Origin: JBCBKL01 sp038521825
GTDB lineage: Bacteria; Pseudomonadota; Alphaproteobacteria; Rhodobacterales; Rhodobacteraceae
Assembly: GCA_038521825.1 (NCBI GenBank)
Contig: JBCBKL010000008.1
Location: forward strand, 1 to 64,000
Reading direction: 5' to 3'
Length of the DNA stretch: 64,000 nt
Below the pieces are notes generated by a model. It was not told the origin of the DNA. It was given only the letters and a program-made list of their open reading frames with translations, and did not search any database. The position numbers were made by a program, and so were the translations under genes. Positions 53,652 through 62,537 of this stretch are shown one piece after another (positions within the stretch are counted from its first letter, which is position 1; each line of letters begins with the position of its first letter).

Positions 53652-54794
53652 ATGTCCAACACCATCAATCCCCGTCGCCGCGCGTTTCTTGCCGGCATCC
53701 CCGCAACCGCCGCAGCTCTCGCCCTCGGCACCGGTGCGGCCACCAAACCCTCCACGGCGCAAAGCCGATCTGCGGGCAATGGCGCCCTTGGCCGCCGGAT
53801 GCTCGGCTCCCTTGAGGTCTCTGAGCTTGGCCTTGGCGTTCAGAACATGAGCCGGACCTTCCACACCGTTGTCCCTGATCGCGACGATATGATCGACCTC
53901 ATCCGGTCAGCCTATGATCAAGGCGTCACGTTCTTTGATAGTGCCGAAGTCTATGGCCCGTTCGAGGACGAACGCATCCTCGGTGAGGCAATGGCGCCCT
54001 TCCGCGATGACGTGCAAGTCGTCACCAAGTTCGGCTTCAACGTCGACCCCAACACCGGCACATGGGATTTCACCGTGAACAGTCGTCCCGAGCAAATCAG
54101 GCGCGCTGTGGAAGGGTCCTTGCAACGCCTGCGCACCGACCGCGTCGACCTGCTCTACCAGCACCGCGTTGACCCGAACGTGCCCATCGCCGATGTTGCA
54201 GGCACCGTTCAAGACCTGATGAATGAGGGCAAAGTCCTAAACTGGGGTCTGTCCGAGACGGGGCCGAACACGCTGCGCCGCGCACATGAGTTGCTGCCTG
54301 TCACCGCAGTTCAAAGCGAATACTCCATGCTCTGGCGTGGCCGCGAAGCAGACATCCTGCCCCTTACACAAGAGCTGAGCATTGGCTTCGTACCCTTCGC
54401 TCCGCTAGGCTACGGGTTCCTGACCGGCGCCATCGACGCGGGCACCAGCTTTGCGCCCGGCGATTTCCGTGCCATGACAACGCGGATGGACCCTGAGAAC
54501 CGCGCCGCCAACATGGCAGTCGTAGAACTGGTCCGTGACTGGGCGGCGCGTAAGCAGGCAAAGCCCGGTCAGATCGCGCTCGCTTGGCTGCTGGCGCAGG
54601 GTGACAACATCGTCCCAATCCCGGGCACGACGCAGATGCCTCACCTGCGCACAAACATCGCCGCTGCCGAGGTTGTCTTCACGCAGAGTGAACTGGCCGA
54701 GCTGACGTCCGCGCTGGACGCCATCGACGTCCAAGGCGGCCGCGCGCCCGCGCTCGTGGCAGAATGGTCCGACGTCGAAGCACCAGACGTCTGA
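53652..54794 (+). CDS. Tat-exported aldo/keto reductase
   Basis: A 380-residue enzyme. The N-terminus has a twin-arginine signal (NPRRRAFLAG, then Ala-rich). The AKR domain shows the catalytic Asp and Tyr in FFDSAEVYGP, Lys in VVTKFGF, and His in LLYQHRVD, plus the NADP loop near IPGTTQMPHLRTNI. It reduces an unknown aldehyde or ketone; export with bound NADP through Tat is the likely route. It lies 31 bp after the SnoaL-like gene. A clean hairpin terminator follows. Confidence 0.88.
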   Translation: MSNTINPRRRAFLAGIPATAAALALGTGAATKPSTAQSRSAGNGALGRRMLGSLEVSELGLGVQNMSRTFHTVVPDRDDMIDLIRSAYDQGVTFFDSAEVYGPFEDERILGEAMAPFRDDVQVVTKFGFNVDPNTGTWDFTVNSRPEQIRRAVEGSLQRLRTDRVDLLYQHRVDPNVPIADVAGTVQDLMNEGKVLNWGLSETGPNTLRRAHELLPVTAVQSEYSMLWRGREADILPLTQELSIGFVPFAPLGYGFLTGAIDAGTSFAPGDFRAMTTRMDPENRAANMAVVELVRDWAARKQAKPGQIALAWLLAQGDNIVPIPGTTQMPHLRTNIAAAEVVFTQSELAELTSALDAIDVQGGRAPALVAEWSDVEAPDV

Positions 54795-54816
54795 TTGAGC
54801 CAGATTGCACAAAGAC

Positions 54817-54841
54817 CGCCCGGTTCTGCCGGGCGCTTTCT
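54817..54841 (+). terminator. Rho-independent terminator after the aldo/keto reductase
   Basis: CGCCCGG (54817-54823) pairs with CCGGGCG (54829-54835), loop TTCTG, followed by CTTTCTC. It lies 22 bp after the stop. The tail is only moderately T-rich, but the hairpin is perfect. Confidence 0.65.
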
Positions 54842-54898
54842 CGTTTCCGCTTTGTAGGAACCTGCTGCCGTTTGTCCGAATGATCTAAATGACCGCTT

Positions 54899-55789
54899 TC
54901 ATTCAAGGAGGCAGGAAACTTCGGCAGAGCGCGACTTGAGCCACGTCATGACGTTGGTCACCGACTCATTGTTTTTGGCGTTTCGTGGCGTGAGGACATA
55001 GAAGTCATTTTTGTCCGCGTCCCAGGCAGCTCCAACCTCGACCAAACGTCCGGCTTCAAGGTCATGAGCCACCAGAAAACGGCTTACCAAGGCCACACCT
55101 TGCCCTGCGATGGCTGCATCGACCGCAAGAGAGGTTTGGCTCAGACGAAGGTGGCGAAGCGACTGGTCCTGTACGCCCAAATGCGCAAGATAGCTGGGCC
55201 ATTGGTCATGGGTGTCATGGACCTTCGGCTGTTTGGCAAGGGTTTCTGGATCAAGATGAGTGTCACCTATGTCCGCAAACTTTGGCGCAGCGACCGCGAT
55301 GAGGGTTTGCTTGAACAAAAGCGTTACGTCCAGTGATGCGCCGAACGGCGGAGATCCTTGACGGACTGCAAGGTCTATCCCGTCGCTATGGAAGCTGGAG
55401 ACCTTTTCGGTGGCCATTATCCGCAAGTCAATGTTCGGGTGTGCTGCCGTGAAGTCTGGTAGACTGGGGATCAGCCATTTCGCAGCAAACGTCGGAGTGA
55501 CGCTCATAAGGACTTTGTTCGGCTCTGGCTTCAGCTCTGCCGTTGCGGATCGAAGGTCTGCAAAAATCCCCGCAATCCTGTTGTGGTAGCTTCGCCCGAC
55601 CGATGTGAATGCAAGACCCTTAGGCACCCGTTCAAACAAGACCACATCAAGATGCGCTTCGAGTTGGCGCACTTGTTGCGCAACGGCCCCTTGCGTGACA
55701 CCCAATTCATCGGCGGCTGAGCGGAAACTGAGGCGGCGGCCTGCTGCATCAAAAGCACGCAAACTGTTGAGTGGAGGGAGTTCAGTCAT
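54899..55789 (-). CDS. LysR-family regulator (GcvA-like)
   Basis: A 296-residue protein beginning LPPLNSLRAFDAAGRRLSFR, a GcvA/AmpR-group start, then AADELGVTQGAVAQQVRQLE. The effector domain includes VSVTPTFAAKWLIPSL-type sequence (residues about 92-110). It is divergent from the SDR gene at 55888 across 98 bp, which suggests control of that operon. Confidence 0.88.
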   Translation of the reverse strand: MTELPPLNSLRAFDAAGRRLSFRSAADELGVTQGAVAQQVRQLEAHLDVVLFERVPKGLAFTSVGRSYHNRIAGIFADLRSATAELKPEPNKVLMSVTPTFAAKWLIPSLPDFTAAHPNIDLRIMATEKVSSFHSDGIDLAVRQGSPPFGASLDVTLLFKQTLIAVAAPKFADIGDTHLDPETLAKQPKVHDTHDQWPSYLAHLGVQDQSLRHLRLSQTSLAVDAAIAGQGVALVSRFLVAHDLEAGRLVEVGAAWDADKNDFYVLTPRNAKNNESVTNVMTWLKSRSAEVSCLLE

Positions 55790-55887
55790 TCTGCAACAGT
55801 ATTTCTACTGTCATGCAACATCAATTCTCAATCGAACTTTCCCAATGAGATTATCATATATGCCAAAATCATCAAGGGATGCTCGAT

Positions 55888-56592
55888 ATGACAGTAGAAA
55901 AAGTAGCTCTAATCACAGCAGGCGGCAGCGGAATGGGTGCGGATGCAGCCCGTAAACTTGCGGAAGATGGGTTCAAAGTTGGCATCCTGTCCTCGTCCGG
56001 CAAGGGTGAGGCGCTCGGCGGCAAACTTGGCGGCTTCGGCGTGACAGGCTCCAACCTTGATGAAGAAGCGCTGAACGCTTTGGTCGAGGGTGCGAAGGAT
56101 CGTTGGGGCCGTATCGATGTCTTGGTGAACTCTGCTGGCCACGGGCCAAAAGGACCAGTTCTCGAAATCAGCGACGATGACTGGCATCAAGGAATGGAAG
56201 TCTACCTGATGAACGTGATCCGTCCGACACGGCTTGTCACACCCACAATGCAGGCGCAGGGCGGCGGAGCAATCATCAACATCTCAACCTTTGCGGCATT
56301 CGAACCCGACCCTCTTTTTCCAACGTCTGGGGTCTTCCGGGCCGGGCTTGCCGCATTCACGAAACTTTTTGCGGACAAGTATGCGTCAGAGAATATTCGC
56401 ATGAACAACGTCCTTCCGGGCTTCATCGACAGCTTGCCCGAAACCGAAGACCGCAAGGCGCGTATTCCCATGGTGCGTTACGGTTTCGCTTCGGAAGTGT
56501 CTTCTCTCATTTCGTGGCTCGCCTCGGAAGATGGTGGCTACATGACGGGACAAAACCTGCGTATCGACGGAGGGTTGACCCGTGCTGTCTGA
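55888..56592 (+). CDS. SDR-family protein with a changed active site
   Basis: A 234-residue protein with an intact coenzyme motif (TAGGSGMG) and VNSAG, and the C-terminal NNVLPGFIDS and GQNLRIDGG segments of 3-oxoacyl-ACP-reductase-like SDRs. However, the region that should hold YxxxK reads SGVFRAGLAAFTK, placing Ser and Arg at the Tyr and Lys positions. It may be non-catalytic or use another mechanism. AAGGGA precedes the ATG at 55888. The next small gene overlaps it by 11 bp. Confidence 0.82.
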   Translation: MTVEKVALITAGGSGMGADAARKLAEDGFKVGILSSSGKGEALGGKLGGFGVTGSNLDEEALNALVEGAKDRWGRIDVLVNSAGHGPKGPVLEISDDDWHQGMEVYLMNVIRPTRLVTPTMQAQGGGAIINISTFAAFEPDPLFPTSGVFRAGLAAFTKLFADKYASENIRMNNVLPGFIDSLPETEDRKARIPMVRYGFASEVSSLISWLASEDGGYMTGQNLRIDGGLTRAV

Positions 56593-56833
56593 TACCTTGG
56601 CCCTTGCATCACCGCGCGAGCGCCTTGTCTTCGCGGTTAAGTGGGGCGCATCCGCCGTTCAGATCATGGGATACACCGCAACGGGGTTTGGCTGGACACC
56701 TTGGAACCTCTACCTGTTTCTTGTCGGTGTCGTGGGGTGGTTCGCCGTCGGCGCGCTATGGAATGACAAGGCGCTCATGCTTGTCCACCTTGTCGCGCTA
56801 GGCGCAATGATTGCCGGTATGGCAAGCGGCTGA
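56582..56833 (+). CDS. Small membrane protein, 83 residues
   Basis: Starts with a GTG inside the end of the SDR gene. It has three hydrophobic segments (VQIMGYTATGFGWTPWNLYL; FLVGVVGWFAVGALW; LMLVHLVALGAMIAGMA). Similar small proteins seem common in Roseobacter-group genomes (possibly DUF6552); function unknown. Close coupling with the SDR suggests that the two work together. Confidence 0.7.
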   Translation: MLSDTLALASPRERLVFAVKWGASAVQIMGYTATGFGWTPWNLYLFLVGVVGWFAVGALWNDKALMLVHLVALGAMIAGMASG

Positions 56834-57012
56834 GAGCGATTGAGCAGCCATTCGGGCACTATGCAGCATTCGGGAGTTATGGGCTCTCAGGAGACCTTCG
56901 CCGCACCTTCTATCCTAATTCAGCTTACTTTTCTTCGAGCCGCGTCGCCTTTGGCCCGTCAGTCTGGTTTAGTTCTTTCGATGCTCCTACGAACGATCCA
57001 CCTTGCTGGCGG

Positions 57013-57984
57013 TCAGCCGGTCTGCCCTGCCGCCAATGCTGCATCAATCATCGCTTGCGTTCCGCGCGAGAATTCGAGCGGGCATGGATAGTCTGCCCCC
57101 TTCTGCACCGTTGCACAGAATGCCTCGACCTGGTGGACATAGTGGTTGTCGGACGGGAAACGCATCACTTCGGTCACAAGCCCGGGCTTGTGCCATTCCA
57201 CCCGCGCCTCGCCGAAGACACCAGCATTGAACGGTGCTGTCAGGCGAATCACCCCGCTCTCTCCGTGAAAGCACATCTCTTGATAAGGATGCATCCGGAT
57301 CGAGACATAGGCGGAATAGGTCACATCCCCGAACCGCGCCTGCACATCGGCGAAGGTGTCGAATCCGTTTTCCCATTCGATCCGCGCGGTGACGTCACTG
57401 GCCTCGGCCCCAAGGACATAGCGGGCCGATCCAAATACATAGACGCCGATATCACGCAGCCCCCCGCCGCCGGTTTCGGCCTTGTTCCGGATGTTATCGA
57501 CGTCCTGACGATTATCAAAACTGAAGGCGCCGGTGACATGGCGCACGTTGCCGATGGCCCCGGACTGCACCAGTCCACGCACCTTTTTCCACTGAGGATG
57601 ATGCACGATCATATAGGCCTCTGCCGCCAGTCTCCCGGCCTTGTCGCGCGCGACGATTAGGTCGTCGAATTCGGCCGTCGCCATGGTCATCGGCTTTTCG
57701 CAGAGGACATGCTTGCCCGCCTGTAACGCCTTCAATGACCATTCGACATGCATGTGGTTGGGCAGCGGAATGTAGACCGCATCGATGCTCTCGTCGGCAA
57801 GAAGAGCGTCATAGCCCTGATGTACCGCTAGACCCGGGCAGAACGCGCGAAAGGGTTCCGCCTTGGCCGGATCCGATGTCGCAAGTGCTGCAAGCTCGGC
57901 GCCGCGCGCGGCGTGGATTGCGGGGCCCATGTGCTCGCGTGCGAATTTTGCCGCCCCAAGAATGCCCCATCGGACCGGTTCCAT
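57013..57984 (-). CDS. Gfo/Idh/MocA-family oxidoreductase
   Basis: A 323-residue NAD(P)-dependent dehydrogenase. The N-terminal Rossmann motif is WGILGAAKFAREH, the substrate-side lysine is in the EKP motif (VLCEKPMTM, about residue 95), and the C-terminal alpha/beta domain holds the RDIGVYVFGSARYVLG segment. The family oxidises sugars, inositols or similar compounds. It stands alone on the minus strand, divergent from the M19 dipeptidase gene; no sugar transporter is near. The 56834-57012 gap upstream of its stop shows nothing I can identify. Confidence 0.88.
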   Translation of the reverse strand: MEPVRWGILGAAKFAREHMGPAIHAARGAELAALATSDPAKAEPFRAFCPGLAVHQGYDALLADESIDAVYIPLPNHMHVEWSLKALQAGKHVLCEKPMTMATAEFDDLIVARDKAGRLAAEAYMIVHHPQWKKVRGLVQSGAIGNVRHVTGAFSFDNRQDVDNIRNKAETGGGGLRDIGVYVFGSARYVLGAEASDVTARIEWENGFDTFADVQARFGDVTYSAYVSIRMHPYQEMCFHGESGVIRLTAPFNAGVFGEARVEWHKPGLVTEVMRFPSDNHYVHQVEAFCATVQKGADYPCPLEFSRGTQAMIDAALAAGQTG

Positions 57985-58071
57985 TTCACGTTCTCCCTTT
58001 CCTGCCGTAGGATAAAGGTGGCGCGAACCACACGGCTTTGTCTAGCTTGGATTCAACCGGAGGGAATAGTG

Positions 58072-59247
58072 ATGCGGTTTGTCAAACGTGGCCTTCTGAT
58101 CCTGTTGGGTTTGGTGATCGTCGGCATCGGTGCCTTCCTCGTATTCGCCCCCGGCTATGTGGAGCAGGGTCGCAATTCGGTCGTGCCCCATGACCCTTAT
58201 CCGGTGGCGGCCGAAGCCAAGGCTCTGCATGACACGCTGATCGTCGGCGACTGGCATGCAGACAGCCTGCTGTGGAACCGCGATCTTACCAAACGCGCCA
58301 CCTATGGGCAGGTTGATCTGCCTCGTCTGATCGAAGGCGGCGTCGCAATACAGGTGTTTACGTCCGTTACCAAAAGCCCTGCGGGCCAGAATTACGACCA
58401 GAATGCCGCCGACACATTCGACAATGTAACCCCGCTTGCGATCGGGCAGCTTTGGCCACCCCGAACATGGGGCAGCTTACTGCAAAGAGCCGTCTATCAG
58501 GCCGAAAAAATGCAGGAATTCGAGGCGCGTGCACCCGACCAGGTCACAATAATCCGTAGTGCGGCGGATCTTGAGGCCCTTCTGAGCGCCCGCGAGGGCG
58601 GGAGCCAAACGGTTGGAGCCATCCTGGGGATCGAAGGCGCACACGCACTTGAAGGCGATATCGGCAATCTCGACGCATTGATGACAGCGGGTCATCGGCT
58701 TGTCGGCCTGCACCATTTCTTCGACAACGAACTGGGCGGATCGTTGCACGGGCTTAACAATGCAGGCCTGACCGACTTTGGCCGCGATGTGGTCAGGCAG
58801 ATCGACGAACGGGGCCTGATCCTCGACCTGGCCCATTCCAGCCCTCGCGTGGCGCGCGACGTCCTTGAGATGACCGATATGCCCATGGTGGTGAGCCACA
58901 CCGGCATCCACAGCCATTGTGCTGTCAAACGAAACTTTACCGATGACATCATGCGGGCCGTGGCAGAAAAAGGAGGCGTGATCGGTATCGGTTACTGGGC
59001 CGAGGTCGCCTGCGGAGACATAACGCCGTCGGGCATCGCAAAGATGATCCGGGCGGGGATCGAGGCCGTGGGTGAGGATCATATTTCCCTTGGCTCGGAC
59101 TTCGATGGCTCGGTCGAAACGGCCTTTGACACGTCGGAATTGCCGGCCCTCACGCACGCTTTGCTTGAATCTGGGGTGGGAGAAGCGCAAGTTCGGAAGG
59201 TCATGGGTGAGAACATGGTTCGGGTGCTGCGCGCTCGGTTAAAGTGA
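58072..59247 (+). CDS. Membrane-anchored M19 (renal-type) dipeptidase
   Basis: A 391-residue protein with one N-terminal membrane helix (LLILLGLVIVGIGAFLVFA) and the M19 zinc sites: DWHADSLLW (HxD), the bridging Glu in GIEGAHALEGD, His in VVSHTGIHSHC, and SDFDGS near the C-terminus. M19 enzymes cleave dipeptides, including some with D-residues. The ATG at 58072 follows GGAGGG. The active site probably faces the periplasm. No operon partner is evident; it is divergent from the Gfo/Idh gene. Confidence 0.9.
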   Translation: MRFVKRGLLILLGLVIVGIGAFLVFAPGYVEQGRNSVVPHDPYPVAAEAKALHDTLIVGDWHADSLLWNRDLTKRATYGQVDLPRLIEGGVAIQVFTSVTKSPAGQNYDQNAADTFDNVTPLAIGQLWPPRTWGSLLQRAVYQAEKMQEFEARAPDQVTIIRSAADLEALLSAREGGSQTVGAILGIEGAHALEGDIGNLDALMTAGHRLVGLHHFFDNELGGSLHGLNNAGLTDFGRDVVRQIDERGLILDLAHSSPRVARDVLEMTDMPMVVSHTGIHSHCAVKRNFTDDIMRAVAEKGGVIGIGYWAEVACGDITPSGIAKMIRAGIEAVGEDHISLGSDFDGSVETAFDTSELPALTHALLESGVGEAQVRKVMGENMVRVLRARLK

Positions 59248-59377
59248 ATTTAAACTGCACGAGTATTCATATGTATTTCAAAACTCTTAATTGTATAGTT
59301 TCTAGTATTTGCCACCCATAGTTGCGAGACTCGATCTGTAGCTAGAATGACGATGAACCTGCTGACTGGGGAGCGGG

Positions 59378-61054
59378 ATGTTCACCGCCGAACAAAAACG
59401 TCAGGCGCTCAGCGCTGTGTTGCAGTCGGATTCCTTTTCCGGCTCACCCCGTTTGTCTGACCTGATCCGCTACATCGTCGAAAAGGACATTGCCGGAGAA
59501 GCGCCCGATGTGAAAGCCTATACGATCGGCTTGGACGTTCTGGGCAAGGATGCAAGCTTTGACCCTTCTACCGACCCGATTGTTCGGGTCACGGCCAAAC
59601 GGATGCGGGATGCTTTGACCGCATTCTACGATACCGACGAGGGGCAAGCGCAACCGGTGCGGATCGAGGTGCCGACCGGTCGTTATGTCCCCACGTACTC
59701 GGTACAGGAACCAAACCTGCCGCCTGTTGACGAGGTCGGCGATGTCGTCTTCGTCAGCCGCAGTTGGATGCCCTGGCGGATTGCGGCAGCCGCCGCGATG
59801 ATCGCCGTGGCAGGCACTGCCCTTTGGTACTTTCGCGATCAGGCATCCAAGCAGAATATGATCCGCCCGCCCATCGTTGTCGTTGCACCCTTTTCGGGAC
59901 CCCCTGAAGGGCCAGCCTCGGTCTTTGTCACTGGCATCCGCGCCCAACTACTCAACGATTTGGCGCAGAGCACGACGCTGATTGTCAGCGACGAGGAAGA
60001 GGAGATCACGCATCGCGAACTGGACGACCGGTTCCCCGACTCGGTCCACTACATCCTGCGCGGTCAGACGGTGTTCTCCGCAGACAACATCGTCGTGTCG
60101 CTTTCGGGGCCGGATAATAGCGTGCTTTGGAGTCGCGAAGTGCCATTTCCAGAGAACGACTCGGAATTCTACCAGCTCATGCGTACGCTGGTCGGAGGTA
60201 TCGCCGCCGAAATCTCGGGGGAAAGTGGCGTCGTGGTCACTGACATGACCGACAGGCTCAACGACAGAACCGAGGCGATCGGTCAGCCCGGGACGAGCGA
60301 GTATGCATGCCTGCTCAACGCGTATGCTTACGACACCACCAAGGATCCGCAAGTCGGCGAACGCGCTAGGGCCTGCCTGAACCGTTTGGTTGACGGTGGA
60401 TCGTCGAATTCTTCCATCTGGGCGGAACATGCCCTGATCCTGTTTCTCGACGCCAACATTCCCGATAACGGGGCCAGCGCCGCGCGCCGCCTCGATGATG
60501 CACTCGCGGCAGCACGAAGGGCAGTGCAGCTTGATCCGCGCAACGCCGTTGCGCACGAACATCTTGGGTCGATCCTGTCAGCCCGGGGCGAAAGAGAAGA
60601 GGCGATAGCATCCTACCAGAGGGGGCTGGCGCTGAGCCCCTTTAAACCATCGCTCAACTTTCTGCTTGGCTGGCAGATCTGTCTGCAGGGTGATTGGGGC
60701 GAAGGGATGGTAATGATCGAACGTGCGCTCGACATGACGCAGCAGGCCCCCGGCTACATGTTCGTCCCGGTCGCGCTCAACGCGTTTCGCCAAGGTGACT
60801 TCGCCGCCTCGCTAAAAGAGGCGCAGCGCATCATCGATCTGGGGGATGCGCGCGGCCACGTGCTAGCCTTTGCTGCAAGCCTAGCACTTGATGACGGACC
60901 AGCTGCGGCGGGGTATCTGGCTCAGGCGGCGACAGATCCCGCTTTTGATCCAGCTGACCCGATGGGGCAGGTGCGGATCACCTTTTCGAATCCTTCGGTC
61001 ATGGCCGACTATGAAAGGGTGATCGGGGAAAAGTCTTCGATTCTTCCCCGTTAA
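59378..61054 (+). CDS. Membrane protein with TolB-like and TPR regions
   Basis: A 558-residue protein. The N-terminal 110 residues (IRYIVEKDIAGEAPDVKAYT ... SFDPSTDPIVRVTAKRMRDA ...) form a cytoplasmic DNA-binding-like domain seen in many rhizobial and roseobacterial regulators. One membrane helix follows (WRIAAAAAMIAVAGTALWYF, about 130-150), then a TolB-N-like domain (VVVAPFSGP) and TPR repeats (about 370-500; DPRNAVAHEHLGSILSARGE). The design resembles CadC/adenylate-cyclase-type membrane sensors, but no cyclase domain is present. Role unknown. Confidence 0.78.
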   Translation: MFTAEQKRQALSAVLQSDSFSGSPRLSDLIRYIVEKDIAGEAPDVKAYTIGLDVLGKDASFDPSTDPIVRVTAKRMRDALTAFYDTDEGQAQPVRIEVPTGRYVPTYSVQEPNLPPVDEVGDVVFVSRSWMPWRIAAAAAMIAVAGTALWYFRDQASKQNMIRPPIVVVAPFSGPPEGPASVFVTGIRAQLLNDLAQSTTLIVSDEEEEITHRELDDRFPDSVHYILRGQTVFSADNIVVSLSGPDNSVLWSREVPFPENDSEFYQLMRTLVGGIAAEISGESGVVVTDMTDRLNDRTEAIGQPGTSEYACLLNAYAYDTTKDPQVGERARACLNRLVDGGSSNSSIWAEHALILFLDANIPDNGASAARRLDDALAAARRAVQLDPRNAVAHEHLGSILSARGEREEAIASYQRGLALSPFKPSLNFLLGWQICLQGDWGEGMVMIERALDMTQQAPGYMFVPVALNAFRQGDFAASLKEAQRIIDLGDARGHVLAFAASLALDDGPAAAGYLAQAATDPAFDPADPMGQVRITFSNPSVMADYERVIGEKSSILPR

Positions 61055-61218
61055 TAAAATCAAAGGCTTAGCAGATCTGTAACGGTTACATTGTCAAAGT
61101 TACCTGACATCTGGATTACCTTCGCGTTACCTCCACCTCACCGATGGTTGAACTATCAACGGAATGTGTCGGTGAAGTCCAGAAAAGCAGCTTAGCAAGA
61201 AGGTATTCAGAGCCCACC

Positions 61219-61473
61219 ATGAAACATGTCCGCCCCTCGTATTTCGTCAAAGAGACGACCGATTCCAAATGGCCGCCACTGACGCCGCGCGAGAACGAAG
61301 TGCTGCGCTGGATCGCCCTTGGTAAGAGCAATGCGGGCATTGCGGACATCCTTGGCGTGTCGATCCACACGGTCGATACGCTGTGTCGGCGGATCATGGG
61401 CAAGTTTGAAACCAGCAGCCGCGTAACGGCTGCTGTCAGGGCTGGTCAGGCGGGGCTATTGCCAATCGTCTGA
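61219..61473 (+). CDS. Small stand-alone LuxR-type HTH protein
   Basis: An 84-residue protein that is nearly all GerE/LuxR helix-turn-helix (PLTPRENEVLRWIALGKSNA, GIADILGVSIHTVDTLCRRI). It has no receiver or autoinducer domain. The ATG at 61219 is chosen; an in-frame ATG at 61144 would add 25 residues. It lies 164 bp after the TPR protein gene and could regulate that locus, and it converges on rpoH. Confidence 0.8.
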   Translation: MKHVRPSYFVKETTDSKWPPLTPRENEVLRWIALGKSNAGIADILGVSIHTVDTLCRRIMGKFETSSRVTAAVRAGQAGLLPIV

Positions 61474-61482
61474 TCAGGTGCC

Positions 61483-62379
61483 TTATGCTGCGCTCATCAG
61501 ACCTTTTGTACGCGCGATTTCGCGCATCTTCTTCTGCAGTTTCTCGAAGGCCCGGACCTCAATCTGACGGATCCGCTCGCGGCTGACATTGTATTGCGTG
61601 CTCAGGTCTTCAAGTGTCACGACCTCGTCGCTCAACCGCCTCTGGGTGAGAATATCCTTCTCGCGATCATTGAGGACCTCAAGTGCCTCTGCGAGCATCT
61701 CGCGCCGGACCGACAATTCGTCCTGTTCGGCATAATCCGCTGCCTGATCGGCATCTTCGTCCTCAAGCCAGTCCTGCCACTGCATTGCACTGTCGCCTTC
61801 GGTGCCGACGGTCGCGTTCAAAGACGCGTCGCCCCCCGACAGACGGCGGTTCATGCTGATGACCTCGTCTTGGGTCACTCCCAGGTCGTTGGCGATCTTG
61901 GCCACGTTTTCAGGGCGCAGATCCCCCTCTTCAAGCGCGCCGATACGCGCCTTGGCCTTGCGAAGGTTGAAGAAGAGCTTTTTCTGGGCACTTGTTGTCC
62001 CTAGTTTCACCAGCGACCACGAACGCAGGATATATTCCTGTATCGACGCCCGGATCCACCACATCGCGTAGGTGGCAAGACGGAAACCTTTTTCGGGATC
62101 GAACCGCTTGACGGCCTGCATCAGGCCCACATTGGCCTCTGAAATGACCTCGGCCTGCGGGAGACCATACCCGCGATACCCCATGGCGATCTTCGCCGCG
62201 AGGCGCAGGTGCGACGTGACCATCTTGTGGGCCGCCTCAGTGTCCTGATCCTCGACCCAGCGTTTGGCCAGCATATACTCTTCCTCTGGCTCGAGCAGAG
62301 GAAATTTGCGGATGTCCTGCATATACCGGTTCAGTCCGCCTTCCGGAGTCGGCGCAGGTAGATTTGCGTAATTCGCCAT
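61483..62379 (-). CDS. rpoH: RNA polymerase sigma-32 factor RpoH
   Basis: A 298-residue sigma factor. Region 2 contains the core-binding helix (KMVTSHLRLAAKIAMGYRGY) and the promoter-melting segment FRLATYAMWWIRASIQEYIL; QKKLFFNLRKAKARI is the RpoH box just after it. Region 4 is the HTH NVSRERIRQIEVRAFEKLQ. It directs transcription of heat-shock genes. AGAGGGAC precedes the ATG at 62379, which matches the family start; an upstream ATG at 62445 would add a poorly conserved leader. A sigma-32-like promoter lies upstream. Confidence 0.94.
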   Translation of the reverse strand: MANYANLPAPTPEGGLNRYMQDIRKFPLLEPEEEYMLAKRWVEDQDTEAAHKMVTSHLRLAAKIAMGYRGYGLPQAEVISEANVGLMQAVKRFDPEKGFRLATYAMWWIRASIQEYILRSWSLVKLGTTSAQKKLFFNLRKAKARIGALEEGDLRPENVAKIANDLGVTQDEVISMNRRLSGGDASLNATVGTEGDSAMQWQDWLEDEDADQAADYAEQDELSVRREMLAEALEVLNDREKDILTQRRLSDEVVTLEDLSTQYNVSRERIRQIEVRAFEKLQKKMREIARTKGLMSAA

Positions 62380-62416
62380 TCTGTCCCTCTCCCTGATGTA
62401 TAAGGGCTTAACATCG

Positions 62417-62449
62417 CATATGGGACGGCCATCGCCCCCGTTCAAGGGG
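62417..62449 (-). promoter_or_regulatory. RpoH-type (sigma-32) promoter of rpoH
   Basis: Read on the minus strand, CCCCTTGAA (-35, 62449-62441), 16 bp, then CCCATATG (-10, 62424-62417). Both elements fit the alphaproteobacterial heat-shock consensus (CTTGAA; CCCATnT) and the start codon lies 37 bp downstream of the -10. This would give RpoH autoregulation. Confidence 0.6.
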
Positions 62450-62537
62450 CTTCGTGCAGTCTTGGGTTATATATTGGCGCACAACTGTTCACTGTTAAGT
62501 CACGGTAGAGTGCGCTCACGCGCAAGTGCTTTTCATT

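Noticed and set aside
61144..61218. Longer start for the LuxR-type protein
   Set aside because: The additional 25 residues have no ribosome site before them and are not part of the HTH domain; kept only as an alternative.
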